From NCBI GenBank assembly GCA_013399875.1, contig VXAZ01001747.1, forward strand, positions 378,646 to 442,645: a DNA stretch of 64,000 nucleotides. The letters run 5' to 3'. Positions 24,501 to 39,500 of this stretch are shown one piece after another. Below the pieces are notes generated by a model. It worked only from the letters and a program-made list of their open reading frames with translations, did no database searches and was not told where the DNA came from. The position numbers and the translations under genes are program-made. Source of the DNA: Gymnorhina tibicen. Its lineage: Eukaryota; Chordata; Aves; Passeriformes; Artamidae. Positions within the stretch are counted from its first letter, which is position 1; each line of letters opens with the position of its first letter.

Positions 24501-27500
24501 ACAGCTTTGCTTAACAACAGTCCTGTAGCTGGGGATCACAGTGTTTGAGAGAGCAGGCAGAGCTCTTGGTGCTCATAATGATGCTGGAGAAAAGGAAAAC
24601 CATACATACAGAGAGCCATGCTTGTAAAGCCTCTGGTTTAGTGAAAGGTCAGCCTTTCCATTCCCAAACCCAGCACCATCATTTTTGGCAGCAGGTCAAT
24701 TCTTGCTAAGCTACTGAAACAGACAAATTAACCTGAGCTTAAAGCAGAGAGGGCTAATGATCATCAAGCACAAACATGCACTTAAACACCACCACACAGA
24801 GGATTGACAGCTATGAAGTGAAGGAACTCCCTAATTTCACAATGATTCTGTATCAATTGTGCTGTTTCTTTCCATCAGGAAGTTCAAAAGAAAGTTCAAA
24901 AGGCAGGAAAAAGAGAAGGAGCCCTAAGAAAAGTTTGGATGTTGGAAATCAATAGAAATTAGAGGAGAAGTGAGAAGAGAGATGTCATTTGTAAGCAGTT
25001 TAATGTTCTGGCATTTGCATTGCCTATTGATTAGAAAGTGCAAAAAATGCAGACAAGGATAGAGGGGCTGATAACAGGAAAATCAGTGGCTTCTTCATAC
25101 GAGTCATTCCATAGTAGTGAAGGAAATTTGCTATTTTGCAGAAAGCACATCAGCTGGGAGTGAGCTGGCACGATCTCTTATTCCCAAAGGAGGAGAATGT
25201 CCAAGCATTTCACCTTCCACCTACCTCTCATTAGCTTGTGCTGCTCCCAAGCCCTGTGGAGCGAGGAGAGAGGAAAAAGCCCAGTTCTATTCCTAAGCCT
25301 GTTGCCAATGTTTTGGCTGGCCCTAGGCCATCATTTCTGTAAAAGAAATTCAATGATACCTCTTCCTGCTACCTAAGTGTTGTGCAGCCCAATTAGTGAA
25401 TGTTTGCATGGTACTTTGAATATCCCCAACTGTGGAACCAGCAGCTGTTACTATAAATACTCTGCTGAGCACTGAGGACCACACTGTTATGCTGGAGCTG
25501 AGGAAAACCTCACACTGTGGGATCTGTTTAAGAGCTGCTGCATTTATTTTACTGTGTACCTAGACACAGGCAAGGGGCTAACAAGACAGCCTGGTTAGAT
25601 ACAGCAGGTTTATGTCATTCCATCAAAATAACTTCACCTTGACACTGCCCACAGCCTGATGGACGTCATGACCTGGGTCCTTGACAGCTGGGCCATGTTA
25701 TTATACTTTTCTGATTAATGTGAAAACAGTACATATGGAAGACACTTTCTTTCTGAACCAAGAACACATACAGGAGGGACCATGACAAATGAAGGGATCA
25801 AATCCCCACGTTGTCTGCAGAATACACAGAGATGCAAATTACTATACTCTGCATCAAGGACACATCCTGCTTTCAGAGAAACCTCAGAGATGTCACCAAC
25901 TTCATTGCTCTTTGACTTTGTCATCCAGGCTTATCTTAATATTGCACTAAATCTGCTGGGATTCAGGTGTTCAATAACAGACCAAGAACAAGGCAAAGCC
26001 CCTGAATGGCCAATGTCCAAGATATCTTGCAAACAACGTTTCTAAGCCATCCTGGGCATCTGACAATGCATGTCTACAATTGTGTTGACTCAACCAACTG
26101 TCTTGACAAGAAACAGAGTGATCCCTTCACTAATTGACTCGTTAGTAGAGATAGAGAGGCATCCAGATCATGACTCATGCACTCTGAGACACCTTACCTG
26201 GGATAAAATGAACATGACCTAGAAACAGTTTATCCCTGTTGCTGTTGATGCCTACAGCAGTGCAGTATGACTCCACCTAGCACATCAACACAACGTTATC
26301 TATATATTTTTGTCTGGAAGTGGTGAAATCTCTAGATAAAACAGGAGACATCCAGACTGACATACCTCTGCTTGCAAACAAATGGCTCATTATAGCAGCT
26401 AGCAACCGATATTGAGAGCAAAAACATCTAAACTAGCAGCAGCCATTGCTTCATGATTTTTTTACAGCTCCCACAGTTCCTTCCCATGCAGATTTGTTTC
26501 CCTGGAAAAATCCGAAGCAATTTGACTCTTGCTGAAGCATTCAGTCACCACTGCTTCAGCAAGTCCATGCAGAATGTGATGCTGCAAACACTGGTGTTAA
26601 TAGAGGGAGGGAAAGAGAGAGAGAAACACTGTCCCTCAACAGCCCATGTTATCAGCAGAGCCAAGGACTGACAGGCTCTGCCAGCCAGAGCACTCACCAG
26701 GTTGACGAAGTCCTGGTAGCAGATCCTCCCCTCAGAGTTGCTGTCTGCCAGGGCTAGCAGGACCTCCAGCTTGTGGGGATCCAGCTCCGAGCCGTGTCTC
26801 TGGAGAAGGGAGCGAAACTTCTCAGTGCTGATGTAGCCAGTGTTGTCAGGATCAAACTGGGATAGGAAGGGAAAGTGCCACAATTAACAATTCTGTGTTA
26901 CACACAACTCTGTCCTCCTGTGCATTCATCACTTTCTGCACATCCACAGGGACCCAGGGGCTGCTCTAGGCTTTGGTAACACTGCCCTGCAATCACCCAG
27001 GGACTGGAAAGCACCCTGCTGCAGACAGGGGTGAGTCCAGGCACCATCATCCATACCACCATCCTGTCTCCACCCAAGCTTCAGCTATGTCAGCTCCCTT
27101 CACCTTCCTTCCCTCTGCATCATCATTTCTCTTAACTATTTTTTATGTCTCTTTCTATCTGGAACATCAAGCAAACCAGCGATGCAGTTTGTGAGATAAA
27201 ATGCACTGAAAACAATTTTACTCCATTTCCTAACACAATTGCACCACGAGAATATGCCATCCCTCCTCAAGCCCTTTCTGTGCTCAGTGGTTCTGACAGT
27301 CACCTTTCCAGATCACCTCTGCAGATGCCTTCACCATGGTAAGTGCTTTCACTGCTGAAGAGCTATTTTAAGACTTTCAGCTGGGAAAGAAAATCTTTGG
27401 ACAGGCAGCAAAGCAGATGAATACCATGTCAAACTAAAAGTGACAAGGCAGCCACATGCCATTTTGGGAATGTAAACCAGAGTCATTAGAAGGAAAGTCC

Positions 27501-30500
27501 CAGGTGAGACCTGGAGTGAATCCCACTCTGACCAAAAACATCCCTCAGCCTAAGTGGCTAATCTCCTAAAAATGCCACTGATGAAAAGAGACACCTTTAC
27601 ACGGCTGTCCAAACTTATGACTGATCCAGTGGCCTCTAGGGCACTCTATGAGGGGCTGCCAGCTCACAGGGCACAGCCCCGGCCCTGACAAAGCCAGTAC
27701 TGGCACCACACCAAGCGTGTTTCTTATGTGCTTGGAAAACTAGTGGCTGCAAGCTGCCAGACCAGCCTGCACTAGCCTTGGTGCAGTCTGATCTCTACCA
27801 GTTCTCTGTTGCTGGGAGATTTTGCCTTTGATTTCCCAAACTTGGCTGTGAGGACCCTGGTGCTCGCTGGTCTCCTTTTGTAGATAATGATATCAAGCTT
27901 GTTGGCTGGATTGAATGGCTGTCAGGGGGCAGGGTGGTCAGGAGGGAGTCTTTTCATGGAAACATTTGGGACATAATAGGGCCTTGGCAGAGCCAAAAGG
28001 TCCTGACAATCCTCGCTCTTTCCTAATGGAGAACAAAAGCTGAACAGGCGCTGGGCCTTCTATCAGACACGGTGGAGTAAAGGCTGCCTTGGCAAGGGAG
28101 AAGGTGGGAAGGAGGATGTGGCAGAGGATGCAGCCTGCCAGCAGCAGCTGGCATGGCTCTGCAGTGAGCAGAACAGCTATAAAACAGACCAGCCTCAGGC
28201 ACGGGCAGCTTGTTTAGAGGCTGCAGTGCCCGTGTGTGAGGATCTGGCTCCATCTCCTTCTGGCCCGAGCACCTTTGTCCCGCTGCTCTGCTCTCCCCAG
28301 CTTCTCGGCTGAGGAGGAGCTGTCTAACCTGAGGAGGGGAGGACACAGCTCCTTGCTGGAGTAGGGCTGTCTGCCTTTTGTCAAAGCAGCAGCCCCTCTG
28401 TGAGGAAGCTGCTGGGGCAAGTGGATTACACAAAACAAGATAAACCAAGTGACCTGTGGACAGTCAGAGCTGGGTACTCTCTCCTGTTCTCTGCCAAAGG
28501 TTGTCCTGCCCTTGTGAGGTGGCCTGGATATACCTCCCTGACAGCTGGCACTCTCAGAGCCAAAGGTAGATTTCATCAGTTGTTTAGTGTTAAACAAAGG
28601 CTTAATACTAATCCCTGGAGAAGTTTAGCTCCCCTACTCCAGCCCACTCTGATGCTTTAAGTTAACAGATCAAATTCTAAAGCCAACCCCAAAAGTCAGG
28701 ACATCTGCACTTGGGCTCAGCTCTGATGAGTTTTGGCTCTTGCTGTGACTCTCAGGCCAGCCTGTTTGTGGTGCCCAGTCCCAGACACACATACCCAGGA
28801 AATGAAGTATTATTAGCACAATACCTGAGATGACCTTTCTCAAGGGGAATTTGTAGGAGCTGGGAGATGAGTCATCCAGTGAATGGATCTAAGACCTGCA
28901 ACCCTATAGATACTGCTCTGTTTATCCCTGTTTCCCAAAAACATTTGACCTAAACAACATCCTACTTAATTGCACCACTTTAACTGTATCTTGATATTTA
29001 AAATATCAGAACCCAGCTTGTCTAAGACAAAACCATTTGCTCCTTGAAGGCTTCAGTACCTCTCTACTTTGAGAGCCAGGGTCAGAACCCAAAGTGTGGG
29101 ACTCTCCCCATGCTGTGTGCTCATTATTTGGCTTTGTAGGAAAGACTAAGGGCTGCAGCCACAGGGAGCATGGCTATTCCTTCAAAGAGCAGATGAGATA
29201 CAGAGCTGAAGCACACAGGCCCCCAGAGCACAAAAGAGCTGCTGAGATCACAATCCACTTTTCCCAGACTTTGTTCTGCTTTAAAGCCTTCCAAAAAGAA
29301 GCATTTTGTAACCAAGAGCAGAAATTACACAACAGCTTCAGAGCTTCAGACTAGCCCACAAGGACACACTAATGACTTCAGACTCACTAGTGCTAGAGCT
29401 GATACATCCTGTCATTCAGGATGTTGCTGTTACTGGCTGCTGGCTTCCAAAGGCACAGCTGAAGCTGTAGCTGTCTGGTGGCTACAAGTGAATCTGCTCC
29501 AAGGATACTTCTGTCTCACACCAATAGGCACCAGCATTCCTCCTTCAGTTCACCGTCTTGCTGCTTGCTCAACAAAAATCAAAGCAGCGGCAGAAGGTAG
29601 CTGGTGTTTTCTGTAATGTAATTGGGCTATGGAATCTCTTCTCCCCCATGTTATTATATATAATTATTTTTTGGCACTATGTTAATGATACCAATTAGAA
29701 ATAAGTTTGAAGTAAAACAGTGGATCCGAATAACATGAGAGTAAGAGATGAACAATGAACAACTGACATGTGAACTAAAATACCTCAGAGCAGCATCAGA
29801 GCACAGCTACCACAACCTGGAGCAGAATGTTTTACTGTCAACCCCAGCTGTAGGGAAGATGTCTTATTTATGTTTAGACGATCTTTTAATTGTATAACAA
29901 TTCTATATAAAAAGCATATAAAAATCTCATCTGTCACCACTCAAAATCCACACCAATACTTCAAACTGCTTCAAACACTGTTTCTGCTATCCACAAACAT
30001 CAAGTGGTTGAGCAGGTCCTGCATGTCCCATGTCCTACACATGGCAAATCATAGAATCACAGAATGTGCTGAATTAGAATGGACCCATCAGGATCATTGA
30101 GTCCAGCTCCTGGCCCTATGCAGGACAGCCCAATAATCCTATCATGTGCCTGAGAGCGTTGTCCAAATGCCTCTTGAACTCAGACAGGCTTGGTGCCGTG
30201 ACCACTGCCCTGGGGAGCCTGCTCCAGTGCACAACCACCCCTTGATATCCAACCTAAACCTGCCCTGACTCAGCCCTAGCCATTTCCTTGAGTCCTGTCA
30301 CTGGTCATAAGATCAGTACCTGCTCCTTCACTGCCCCTCAGGAGGATGTTGAAGACCACAGTGAGATCTCTCCTCATTCTCCTCTTCACCAGGCCAAACA
30401 AATCAAGCGACCTCAGCCACTCCTCACATGGCTTCCCCTCAAGACCCTGCATCATCCTTTTGGCCTCCTTTGGACGCTCTCTAATAGCTTCATGTCTTTT

Positions 30501-33500
30501 TTATAATGTGATGCCCAAAACCGCACACAGCACTCCAGGTGACGCTGCACCAGTGCAAAAACATGTGACAGCAGACTCAAAACACTCGGGTCCATCAATT
30601 ATAAAAGAGGCAACTGACCTTTGCTAGCCGCTTCATGCATTTATCCATGACGATCTCCTTCAGGGCCAATTGTCCCACAAGCCCAGCCGAGCATCTGGGT
30701 CTCACCCGAGGACAGACAGTGCCTGGAGGCAGCAGCAGGGCCGTGCTGAGCCTGACTCCAGCCCCACTGGGAGCAAAGGTCCCACAGCACAGGCACCACG
30801 GTGCCTTCCCTCAGCACAGTTCCTTCTGCCTGTCCACGCACTTGGGCAGACAAGTGATCACGGATGAGGAAGCCGTTTGCCTCCCCCCACCCCCCAGACA
30901 ATAGAACACTAACGGCAATTTCATGCAAGGTTTCCTCCGCATTTCAATGACAATCACCCTTAACTCCCTTGATCCTCAACCAGGCTCTTAAGCAAAAATG
31001 TAAATATGGTAATGACCGTAGCAGCCATCTGACCCAGGATCTTAATTCCCTGGCCCAAAACAAGCTGTTTTTCTCCTGTTTCTTCCTTATATTGGAGGAG
31101 ACACACCACAAACTAAAGGTCCCACAGCAAAACTACAAGACAAAAGTAAGGTGAGGGGGCCTCACAAGCAGGGATGAAAATAGGAAATTCGCTTGAGGAA
31201 AGAAAATGAAATCTCAAATTGTTCCTCTTCTTTAATTAAAGACACATCAGCCACGGCTGAGTGAGCAAGTAGGGTGGAGGCTGGTGCTGCAGACAGACAA
31301 TGGGTATCTTGGGAAAACTCAGACATTTCACAGAGTGCAGCCAGCTGCTCCTCTCCCCATGGCAAACAGTCCTCAGGGGCATCGGAGCAGCTGGAGAGTC
31401 AACAGCTGAACTGGGCACAACAGGAGGATCCTTGGCTGGCTTTAGGACTGCAGGAACAGAGTTTGCTACCACCCATAGTTTCCTCGTTGAAGGGCTTTGT
31501 CTCGACATCACCCAAGCCACAAGTTGTCTTTGCAGTGGGCAAGGCTCCAAGCAACTTCACCTAATTTGGAAATTGGCCTTGAGTTGGACCAGTTCCTTAA
31601 AATCTAAATCATTCTAAGGTCCGGTGCTGTCTTCACTACTGGGAGAGACTGGCCTGGCAGTGTCAGGCCTCCTGGCACTGACCCCAGCTCTGCTCCAGAC
31701 TAGGAGGTTCTGCAAAGAAATTGCCCTGAGCATTAGCTTCTCCTCCCTATTATATAGAAATGACAACTCCTGATTCATTTACCACTAGAAAAGAGCTCTC
31801 AATAGTCGGCCTGTTTCTTATTTACATGTATGCCCTTTTCCACTGGAAAGGGGGAGTCAATTGCATGCAACATCTTTTCATCTCCAAGGATTTCAGAGAC
31901 CACTTTGAGCTTTGCTGGATGGAACTCAAACAGTTAGGTGGCACAGTCTCTGCAGTCTAGGGATGCTTAATGATCCTGCTCTCTCTTCCAAAGGTGAGAG
32001 GTGCATGTGAGAGGAGATCCAGCAGAGAGGAATGCCAGTCAGAGGTAAACGCATATCCCTCCACCTTGAAATCCTGCTTCCCACCATTTAAAGTCACCTC
32101 ATCTGAGTTGCCTGAATGCATGTGGTAAAACATTAGTGCTGGCAGTGACGCACACTCGCCTCCCCTGTAAATAATGAGTTTACTCATCACTGCCCAGACA
32201 ATATAAAGTGATTAAGGGCTGTCCAGCAGTACTTTTAGGGCATGTTAGATTGCTTTGACCTGAGGTGAACCCGAGAGCTGGAAACATCACTCAGCTCTCA
32301 AAAGTCAGATTGCATTTAAGCACAGAGGATATTCTCTCACCCAGCAGTGCTCCCAGGCAGACCTGCTCCCAGGAAAGCTGCAGTGAGAGCATGGAGCTGC
32401 CCAGCTCAGCACTCACCTAGGCCAGGAGGCATTCCAGAGAAGAGGGCTTGTCACCTGGATTTGGGTAAGTGTGTCTCTGCATGCAACACATGGCAAAGTG
32501 GAGATGGAGGGGGTTGGTGTAAGATTCCCTTTTTCCCTGAAGAGCAGAGTAGCCTGAAAGACCAGGTTCATGAGCTAGCTGGCCAATCTATTGAGGCATT
32601 TCTGTTCTCATTTATTTCTCCTACTGTCTTAGGCATAAAGACAAGGAAGGGACCTACATTACTACCATCTGTTGTTACCTTCTGCAGAAGCACTTCATCT
32701 ACACAGACAGTGGAAGCACAGATTCAACAAGAATGAGAGAATCAAAAGATTCAGGAGCGTGCCACCACTCAGTTCTGAGGTAGACAGGAAAGAGGGCTTG
32801 GGACTAGATTTGATTCTTGGTATTGCCAAGATTCCTGGAGTGAGCCCAGAGAGTTGTGTGGTGTTGTGACCTCCCTGTCTACAGGGCACAAGCACCACAC
32901 CTGTGTTCGTGTGATCCAGCACAGTGAGGGCTGTGCAGCACTCAGAGTGTGGCTGCAATGGCAAAGGGCAATTGCCACAGTGCAGCACAGTGACACTCTG
33001 AACAGAGGTGGCCTTCTGAGGAGGTTTCAGGTGCAGAAACCTATCAAACTTTCCAAAGTCAGCGACAGCTGAACACCACACTGAACTCCTTGACTCTACA
33101 GAGGTCATGCCCCTGGTCCATAACCACCATAGGCCAAGCAAATCCTAAACTTGGAGACCCCAGTAATTTCTGACCCACAGCTTGCAGCTGAAGCCTATCA
33201 TGCTCAGCCAGGTACCCAAATTCATGTTTCTGTCTCCATGCTCACTTTTAATACAACTCTCTTTCTTATCCTTCCTCTGCCTGTGGGTTTCTTGCTGCAA
33301 GTCCTTGCTGAGACACTAAGAGATGACAGAGCGGAGAGGCACTCACAGGACCCACTGAGAGGGCTTTCAGTCCTTGGCCATCTCCACATCCCACCACTCT
33401 GAGCAATCCCACTGCCTCTCTCCAAATCAGCCTCCTGGCAGAATACTTCCAGAAATCAGCCTCTAGTCTCAACTGGGGAATTACACACAGTGTTCAAGCC

Positions 33501-36500
33501 ACCTGGAACTGAATTATTCAAAATATACCACTGTGCTGGCTTTGAAACCAAAGCCGCTCCCCAGAAAGAAGCCAGGGTAAATAGAAGCTCCATTACCAGC
33601 AGCACTGACAGGGAAGGAGATGCAGCAATGAAAGTGAGGGAGATAATTACATGATTAATGAGACAGCATAGGTGGCAGGAGATGCCCTCCATTATGCCAC
33701 AAGGCTTAATGCAGAGAGACATGTTTATAGACTGAGCCTTCTCCAACTCTGCTTCTTCCTGTTTTATTATTTATGTCAGTGCATTAAGACTAATGGAAAA
33801 AAGCTGAGGCACTCTAAAAAGTCACAGGTGGGTTTTTTAAGGTGAAAACATTATTTTTAATCTTGATCCAGCACTGGCCACATTGCACATTCCTGCATGG
33901 GTAGTTGTCCTCAGCTGCAGTAACAGGCTGGGCAGGCTATGACCCAGACTGGCAAGTGATGTATCTGACAGCTATCTGGTGCTATCTCTCATTTGTAGAC
34001 ACGGTGAAGCCAACAAGAGACCACCTAGTGATTGTTGGGACCAAACTCACCTGAACAGTTAAGATCTTTTCTTAAATGCTGAGGCAAGAGGTTTAACACT
34101 TTGCAGAACTGCTTGTCAGGACTGGCCCCAACATCCTTAATGTATGAATGCCCAATCTCTTGCTCTCCCTTTTGAATTCCTCTGGTTTTTAGGCCTCCAC
34201 AATCTCCTGAAGCAATGAGTTCTGCAGTCTAGATAAAATAAACCCCACTTTTCATCTGGATGGTGTAAGGCATTAAATATCAAAAGCTGAAAACAGCGCT
34301 ATCCATAGTATCGTAAGACACGTGATATTCTCATTTACCACCACATAATTATTGTTTATGTGGTTTTTTAGACATGTCTGACTGGAAAATCTCAAAATTC
34401 TGTATTAATATTAATTAACTCTCTCAGGGCTTCTACATAATGAGGGGACATAATATGTAAGTTACTTCATTCAGATCCAAAATCCAACATATTTTGGGTG
34501 AGATGCTGCATTGATTTGGATTACATAACAGAAAACATAAGCATGCACAGTCAATCTCACAACTGGGAGACAAGCTCTAATCACTACTGCTACGAAGAAA
34601 GTAATAATAAAAACCAAAGCAAACCAGAAAGTGACACACAACAGGGAGAAGAGCTGTTCAGTGGGGGCTGTATTTCAGGCCAAGTTCCTGCAGTCAGATC
34701 CCTGCTTACCCCTGGGTCAACTAATCATACATAAGATTTCTGTAAAATTCACTGCCATGGATAGTGTCTCCTGTCGCAGCTGCATCTATGCTAGTACAGA
34801 TGAGGCAGATGAATCTTCTCATTCAAAACAGGTTTTCAGTCTGATATTATCTGGAAAAAGTTGCATAGGTGGTATCAGTGTGAAAGAGTCAGGGGAGTTG
34901 AAATGTTTCTGTTCTGTATGTGGACAAAAGCCCAATGAATTATCTCTATCACACAGTGATGATGATGCACTTTCTGTCCCAGCAGTAACTCTGGAGAATG
35001 TTACACAGCAGCTGCTGAAGTTAGTTTTGAATCAGCAGGTCAAGGTAACTGTCATCCAAAAGATTTTAAAAAGTCATTACAAGTACTGATTTTCTGCAAG
35101 TCTGGGAACACTGGAAGAACATCAAGATCTGCTTGCTACCTTTCTTCCAGTTTTGAATCAGCAATGCAACCCTTCCAACCGTGGCTCCAAAACTCCTGTG
35201 CAATCACAGTGATAGGCACCCACCCTGCTCCCTAAACTGCCTGGCATGAATTTAATGGGATACAGCAGGTCTTGTTGATCTAACAGCAACCCACGGCAAA
35301 GGAACAGATGACTGATATTGAGTAATGCATACTTGAAGGAGGACTGGTCTAATATCAGTCAGAATAGACCATAGAAAACAGATTATGTCCAGTTGATATT
35401 ATCTGAATAAGAATACAAACTTGGTGCAGATCATAAGACAAGGTTGCTGGGTAGGACTGATTTCTGCAGGGCATCTGACATCACCAGACATCCCTGAGTC
35501 TGAGGATTTACTGTGACACAAACTCAGGCTGTCACACATTCAACATGCTGAAATATGACTATTTGACAGGCCTCAAAAATAAATCTAAGCCATAGAGCCA
35601 CCATCACATGGCAATGCCACTAATGGGGTCCCATGAGAATTCATTCTTCCTCCTACAGAATTCTCATTAGTGACTTTGGAGCAAACTTAGGAAAAGTCTG
35701 CATCGTGCTCACAGATGAGTTACAGCAGCAACTTACTAAGCATGAGCTGGGTCTTTTGGTAAATCTGGGTACTTGCAAACAATACATATTACTTTAAAAA
35801 TAAACAGAAAGCCGTCTGGACAGAAGCCAAGAATGCCAGCCAGTGTACAGGGTGGGGAATGCCATCTTCAGCAGCCACCACTCCTGGCAGGGGAAAAAAA
35901 CTCCTTGCATGTTATAGTTGAGTACTCTCGAGGTAACACTGCCTGCAAAAAAGGAAATATGACCTACAGGTTTGTAAATGAGGTGACATTACCTCTTTGG
36001 CACTTTTTACTGGTACAGTCTGACTGGCTGCACTGACAGGCTCAATTCATTACCTTATGAAAGGGAAGGTTAAGCAATCACTCGACTGCTGTCCAGAGGA
36101 ACAGAAATTTGGCAGGACAGGATTCTCCACCAAGAAAAACGTATAATCACACCTAGGGGCTAGAAGTAAAACTGGATAGCTTTAGATTAGAGTAAGTTGA
36201 TTATTTTTGCTATTAACAAGTGAAACGTCTCACTAACTTCACCAGAAGTTTTACAATTGAATGGCAAGTTCTCCTAGGAGATGAGGTATGGTTGAGGTCA
36301 AGCAGAAAACTTTCTTCCCTACATTAGGAGAGACTAGATGATCCCAATAGTTCTCTTCTGACCTGACAGCAGGCTATTAGGGTTCAGAAAAGCTCAAGCT
36401 AAACAGATGCATTTAAAGCTCCAGCTAACAAGTGCCATAGCACCTGTGCAGCCAAAATGACCCACCTGTACTGGAATTCAAACCACACTTCTGGTTAGAG

Positions 36501-39500
36501 CAACAACCATGGAGCAAAACTCCTGCTAAACAGACTGGGAAAGGTATTTAACTCATACTGGTCTTACAACTGGCTTTGCTTAGTCGTGGGGACTAGAAGC
36601 TACCAAAGAAACTCCTCTGCTTTCCAAGCTAAACTGGAGCAGAAGTTTAAGTCAGCCTTGTGAAGAGGAGACAGAGGTACCACATGATTTCCTGCAATGC
36701 CTTGTAGGCACTGGCATTGTACTGCAATGACATAACCATCTCAAAGGTACTACAGACAGGCTGGTTCCAAATGCAACTTGGAGCTGGGAGCATTAATTAT
36801 TCTCTAACTTCTACCATTTAAACACTCGAGAGCAAGAAATCCTGGCTTGAATCTTTCCAGGGTGATCACAGGAGTTACAGCTGCAGCAAGGAGCCAGACT
36901 GCTGGAAGCTGTGCTGGTTTGCATTGTTTCTTAGGCGATCTATCCAAATCATTCCTGGATGACACCCAGACCGCAGGTTCCCTGCATTGAACTGCAATAG
37001 TAATTTCTGCAGTGTTTGCACTTTACCAGTGTCTGCTATGTCAAATATGCTTTGGTTTAAGGGTAGAAGAGATTTGCCCAAGTGCCAAAGTTGCAAAACC
37101 ACAGATCAGAAAAATCAAGCTGCATTTTGGATTCCTATATGCTCTTATTGGGGACAAGAGACAGTGTTCCCAGAGTTCTCTCTGCCACAAGTTTTCAAAC
37201 AGAAAGAAAATGTGTCTGACATTTTAAAGCAAATCATGACTAAATAAACTCCACAACAGGAATGCAACTAACTTCATAGGAAGAAGTGTTGTTCATGCAG
37301 GGTTCCCAGTTCAAGCCTTGCTGGACCACAGAGTTCTGCCTGCAGGTGACAAGATGCAGGACTGGCCCGGGGCTAGATGTGCCCTGCCAGGTTCAATGTC
37401 TCTGTGGGGCACAAGCACAATGAACGGGGAATCCCTTTTACACACTCACCAACCTGACAACAAACCACAGCAGGGTTTGAAATCCCACTTTGATACAGTT
37501 AGCAGGGGAAAGGGTCCTTCTCAGAATTGACGTGTCCTCCCAGAGCCTGGCCCTGCCAGGCTGTATCAGGGGCTCCTTTTAGCCTCATAAGACAGCAGTG
37601 GATGGTCCTTTCACAGCCTCCCACACAACAGAGAGCTTGTCCTGTCAGTCGAACCTGCACACACTCACAGAGCCCCTCTCCTTGCCTGTCTCCATCTCAT
37701 TTCTGCCTCCTTTACTGAGCTGATCAGATTTCCCACATGCACAGGGCTCACACAAGCTTTCAGAGCACCTGCTTCCTCCAACAGGCCTGTCCACTCTTCC
37801 CAAGCTCTAATACTCCCCTTTTACTTGACCAGACTGGCTTGAACGTAGTTTAACCATTGAAACCTGAAGCCCCCCATGGGCACCCACAGGCCAGAAGACT
37901 TCCCACTTTGTTTTCCTGCCACACTGCAGCAGAGACCTGCTCCTTCAATAGCACGGGGTGATGTCTGCACACTGCTGGCACTGTGTGAGCTGCAGGGGAC
38001 CAGGTGCTCAACAAGCTGGGAAATCTTTGGCAGAGGCTGTGGTCCGTATTTCCTGTGTCTGCATCACAAGCACAGGGTTGTGGCTGGATTGAGATCCAGA
38101 AACAAGCCCTGGCTAATGCAATTCACAAGCTCTGTTTCCTGGGGAACACTTAAAACACACATTCAAGTGCAGAGATGGGTTGACAAAACCGATACAGCCT
38201 CCAAGTAGATGATTTAAAAGAAGGAAGCAGAGAAGACATAGGCAACAACCCTAATTACAGAGCCAGCATAATTAAGAGAATTCATGTTATGTTTCTTGAG
38301 AATGAGGAAATCCAAACAACCTCCCGAAGAGTCACCTGAGAGCTGCCACTGCTGCAAACAAAAGGAAAACAAGCCAGGAGGGAGAGACAGAAAGACCAGA
38401 CTGAACAGGAAGGTTAGGAAATTGCAATACTCTTCCTGTTCATGCATCATGCTGCATCTCCAGGAAGTGGGGGGAAAAGAAATCTTCTCACCTGCAGGAT
38501 AACTAAAGAGACAAATCCACCCAAAACAGTCCCACCAGGCTTCCACTGAGGATTAATTAGCTGCTCAGTTGGGGCCAACTTCTAGCAGAACATCCTCACA
38601 GAGCACACTGCAGACTACTGAGCTTTAGATGGTCACGGAGAAAGGAGTGCAAAGACACAAAAGGAGGACTGCGGAAGAGGCAGGAGGAGAGGGCAGCCCA
38701 GACTGGCTGAGGGGAAGCCCAGATGAATGGATAAAGGAAAGCAGGGAGGTGAATGAGCAAGAGGTGATGAATGGTAGGAAGGGCATGGAAGTTTCACACA
38801 GGGCAGAGAGCAAAGACAGACCTTGAATGGGAAAGACTGAAAGATGCCGCTTGAATGGAAGGGGAAAGAGGGAGGAGAAATGAGGCAGGGAGAGAGCTGA
38901 GCAGCACAAAGTGAAACAGCGTAGACAGAACAGCTTCCCACATGGACTTGACAAGGCCTTAGAGAGACAGACAAGTAAAACAGCATGAACTTTAATCCAG
39001 GAGCAGAAAAGCTGCCTCAAGCAGACAGTGCTACCATCGTCTGTCCCTGTATAATCCCTCCACCACTGGGCACCTCCTTTGCTCCCAGCCAACAAATTCT
39101 CATGAACCCAGAGCAAATCAAACAGCAGACACCAAAGGTCAGACTGCCCCCATCAAAGGGAGCTGTAGCAAAACTGAACCAGTGACATGGAAACCGCCGA
39201 TAGGATAAAGCACCAGGATAATTACAAGGAGCAGCCCAAGAGATGCAAGTGTAACACTGCCCCAAGGGCGGGACAAGATGCAGTTTATATGCATGATATT
39301 GTTTATCAGTAGTGTTATTTGCAGGGCTTTTCTCCCACTTACAAAGCAAGGATAAATTATTTCGAAGCAAAACTTTTCCATGCAAAGAGATTTCCTGAGA
39401 TTTCAATCATGCCAAAACTTTCCTGAGAATTTGCCTTAGATTTGAACATTGATTGTTTAGAAGTTCCTTCAGATTCTAAAAGGCGAAAGCACTGGACATT

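Larger units (their letters stand above)
17636..26697 (-). other. RHBDL3: RHBDL3 intron 3 (9062 bases)
   Basis: Donor CTG|GTGAGT, acceptor TTTTACCCAG, phase 0. No mobile element was recognised. It includes two blocks rich in homeodomain, POU or bZIP-like sites (18266-18500 and 23595-23815) and an AT-rich unique stretch at about 22370-22800. Confidence 0.95.

Noticed and set aside
38625..39116. 163-codon minus-strand Leu/Ser/Pro-rich open frame
   Set aside because: Produced by the purine-rich plus strand, which lacks stops on the complementary strand; not a protein-like pattern.
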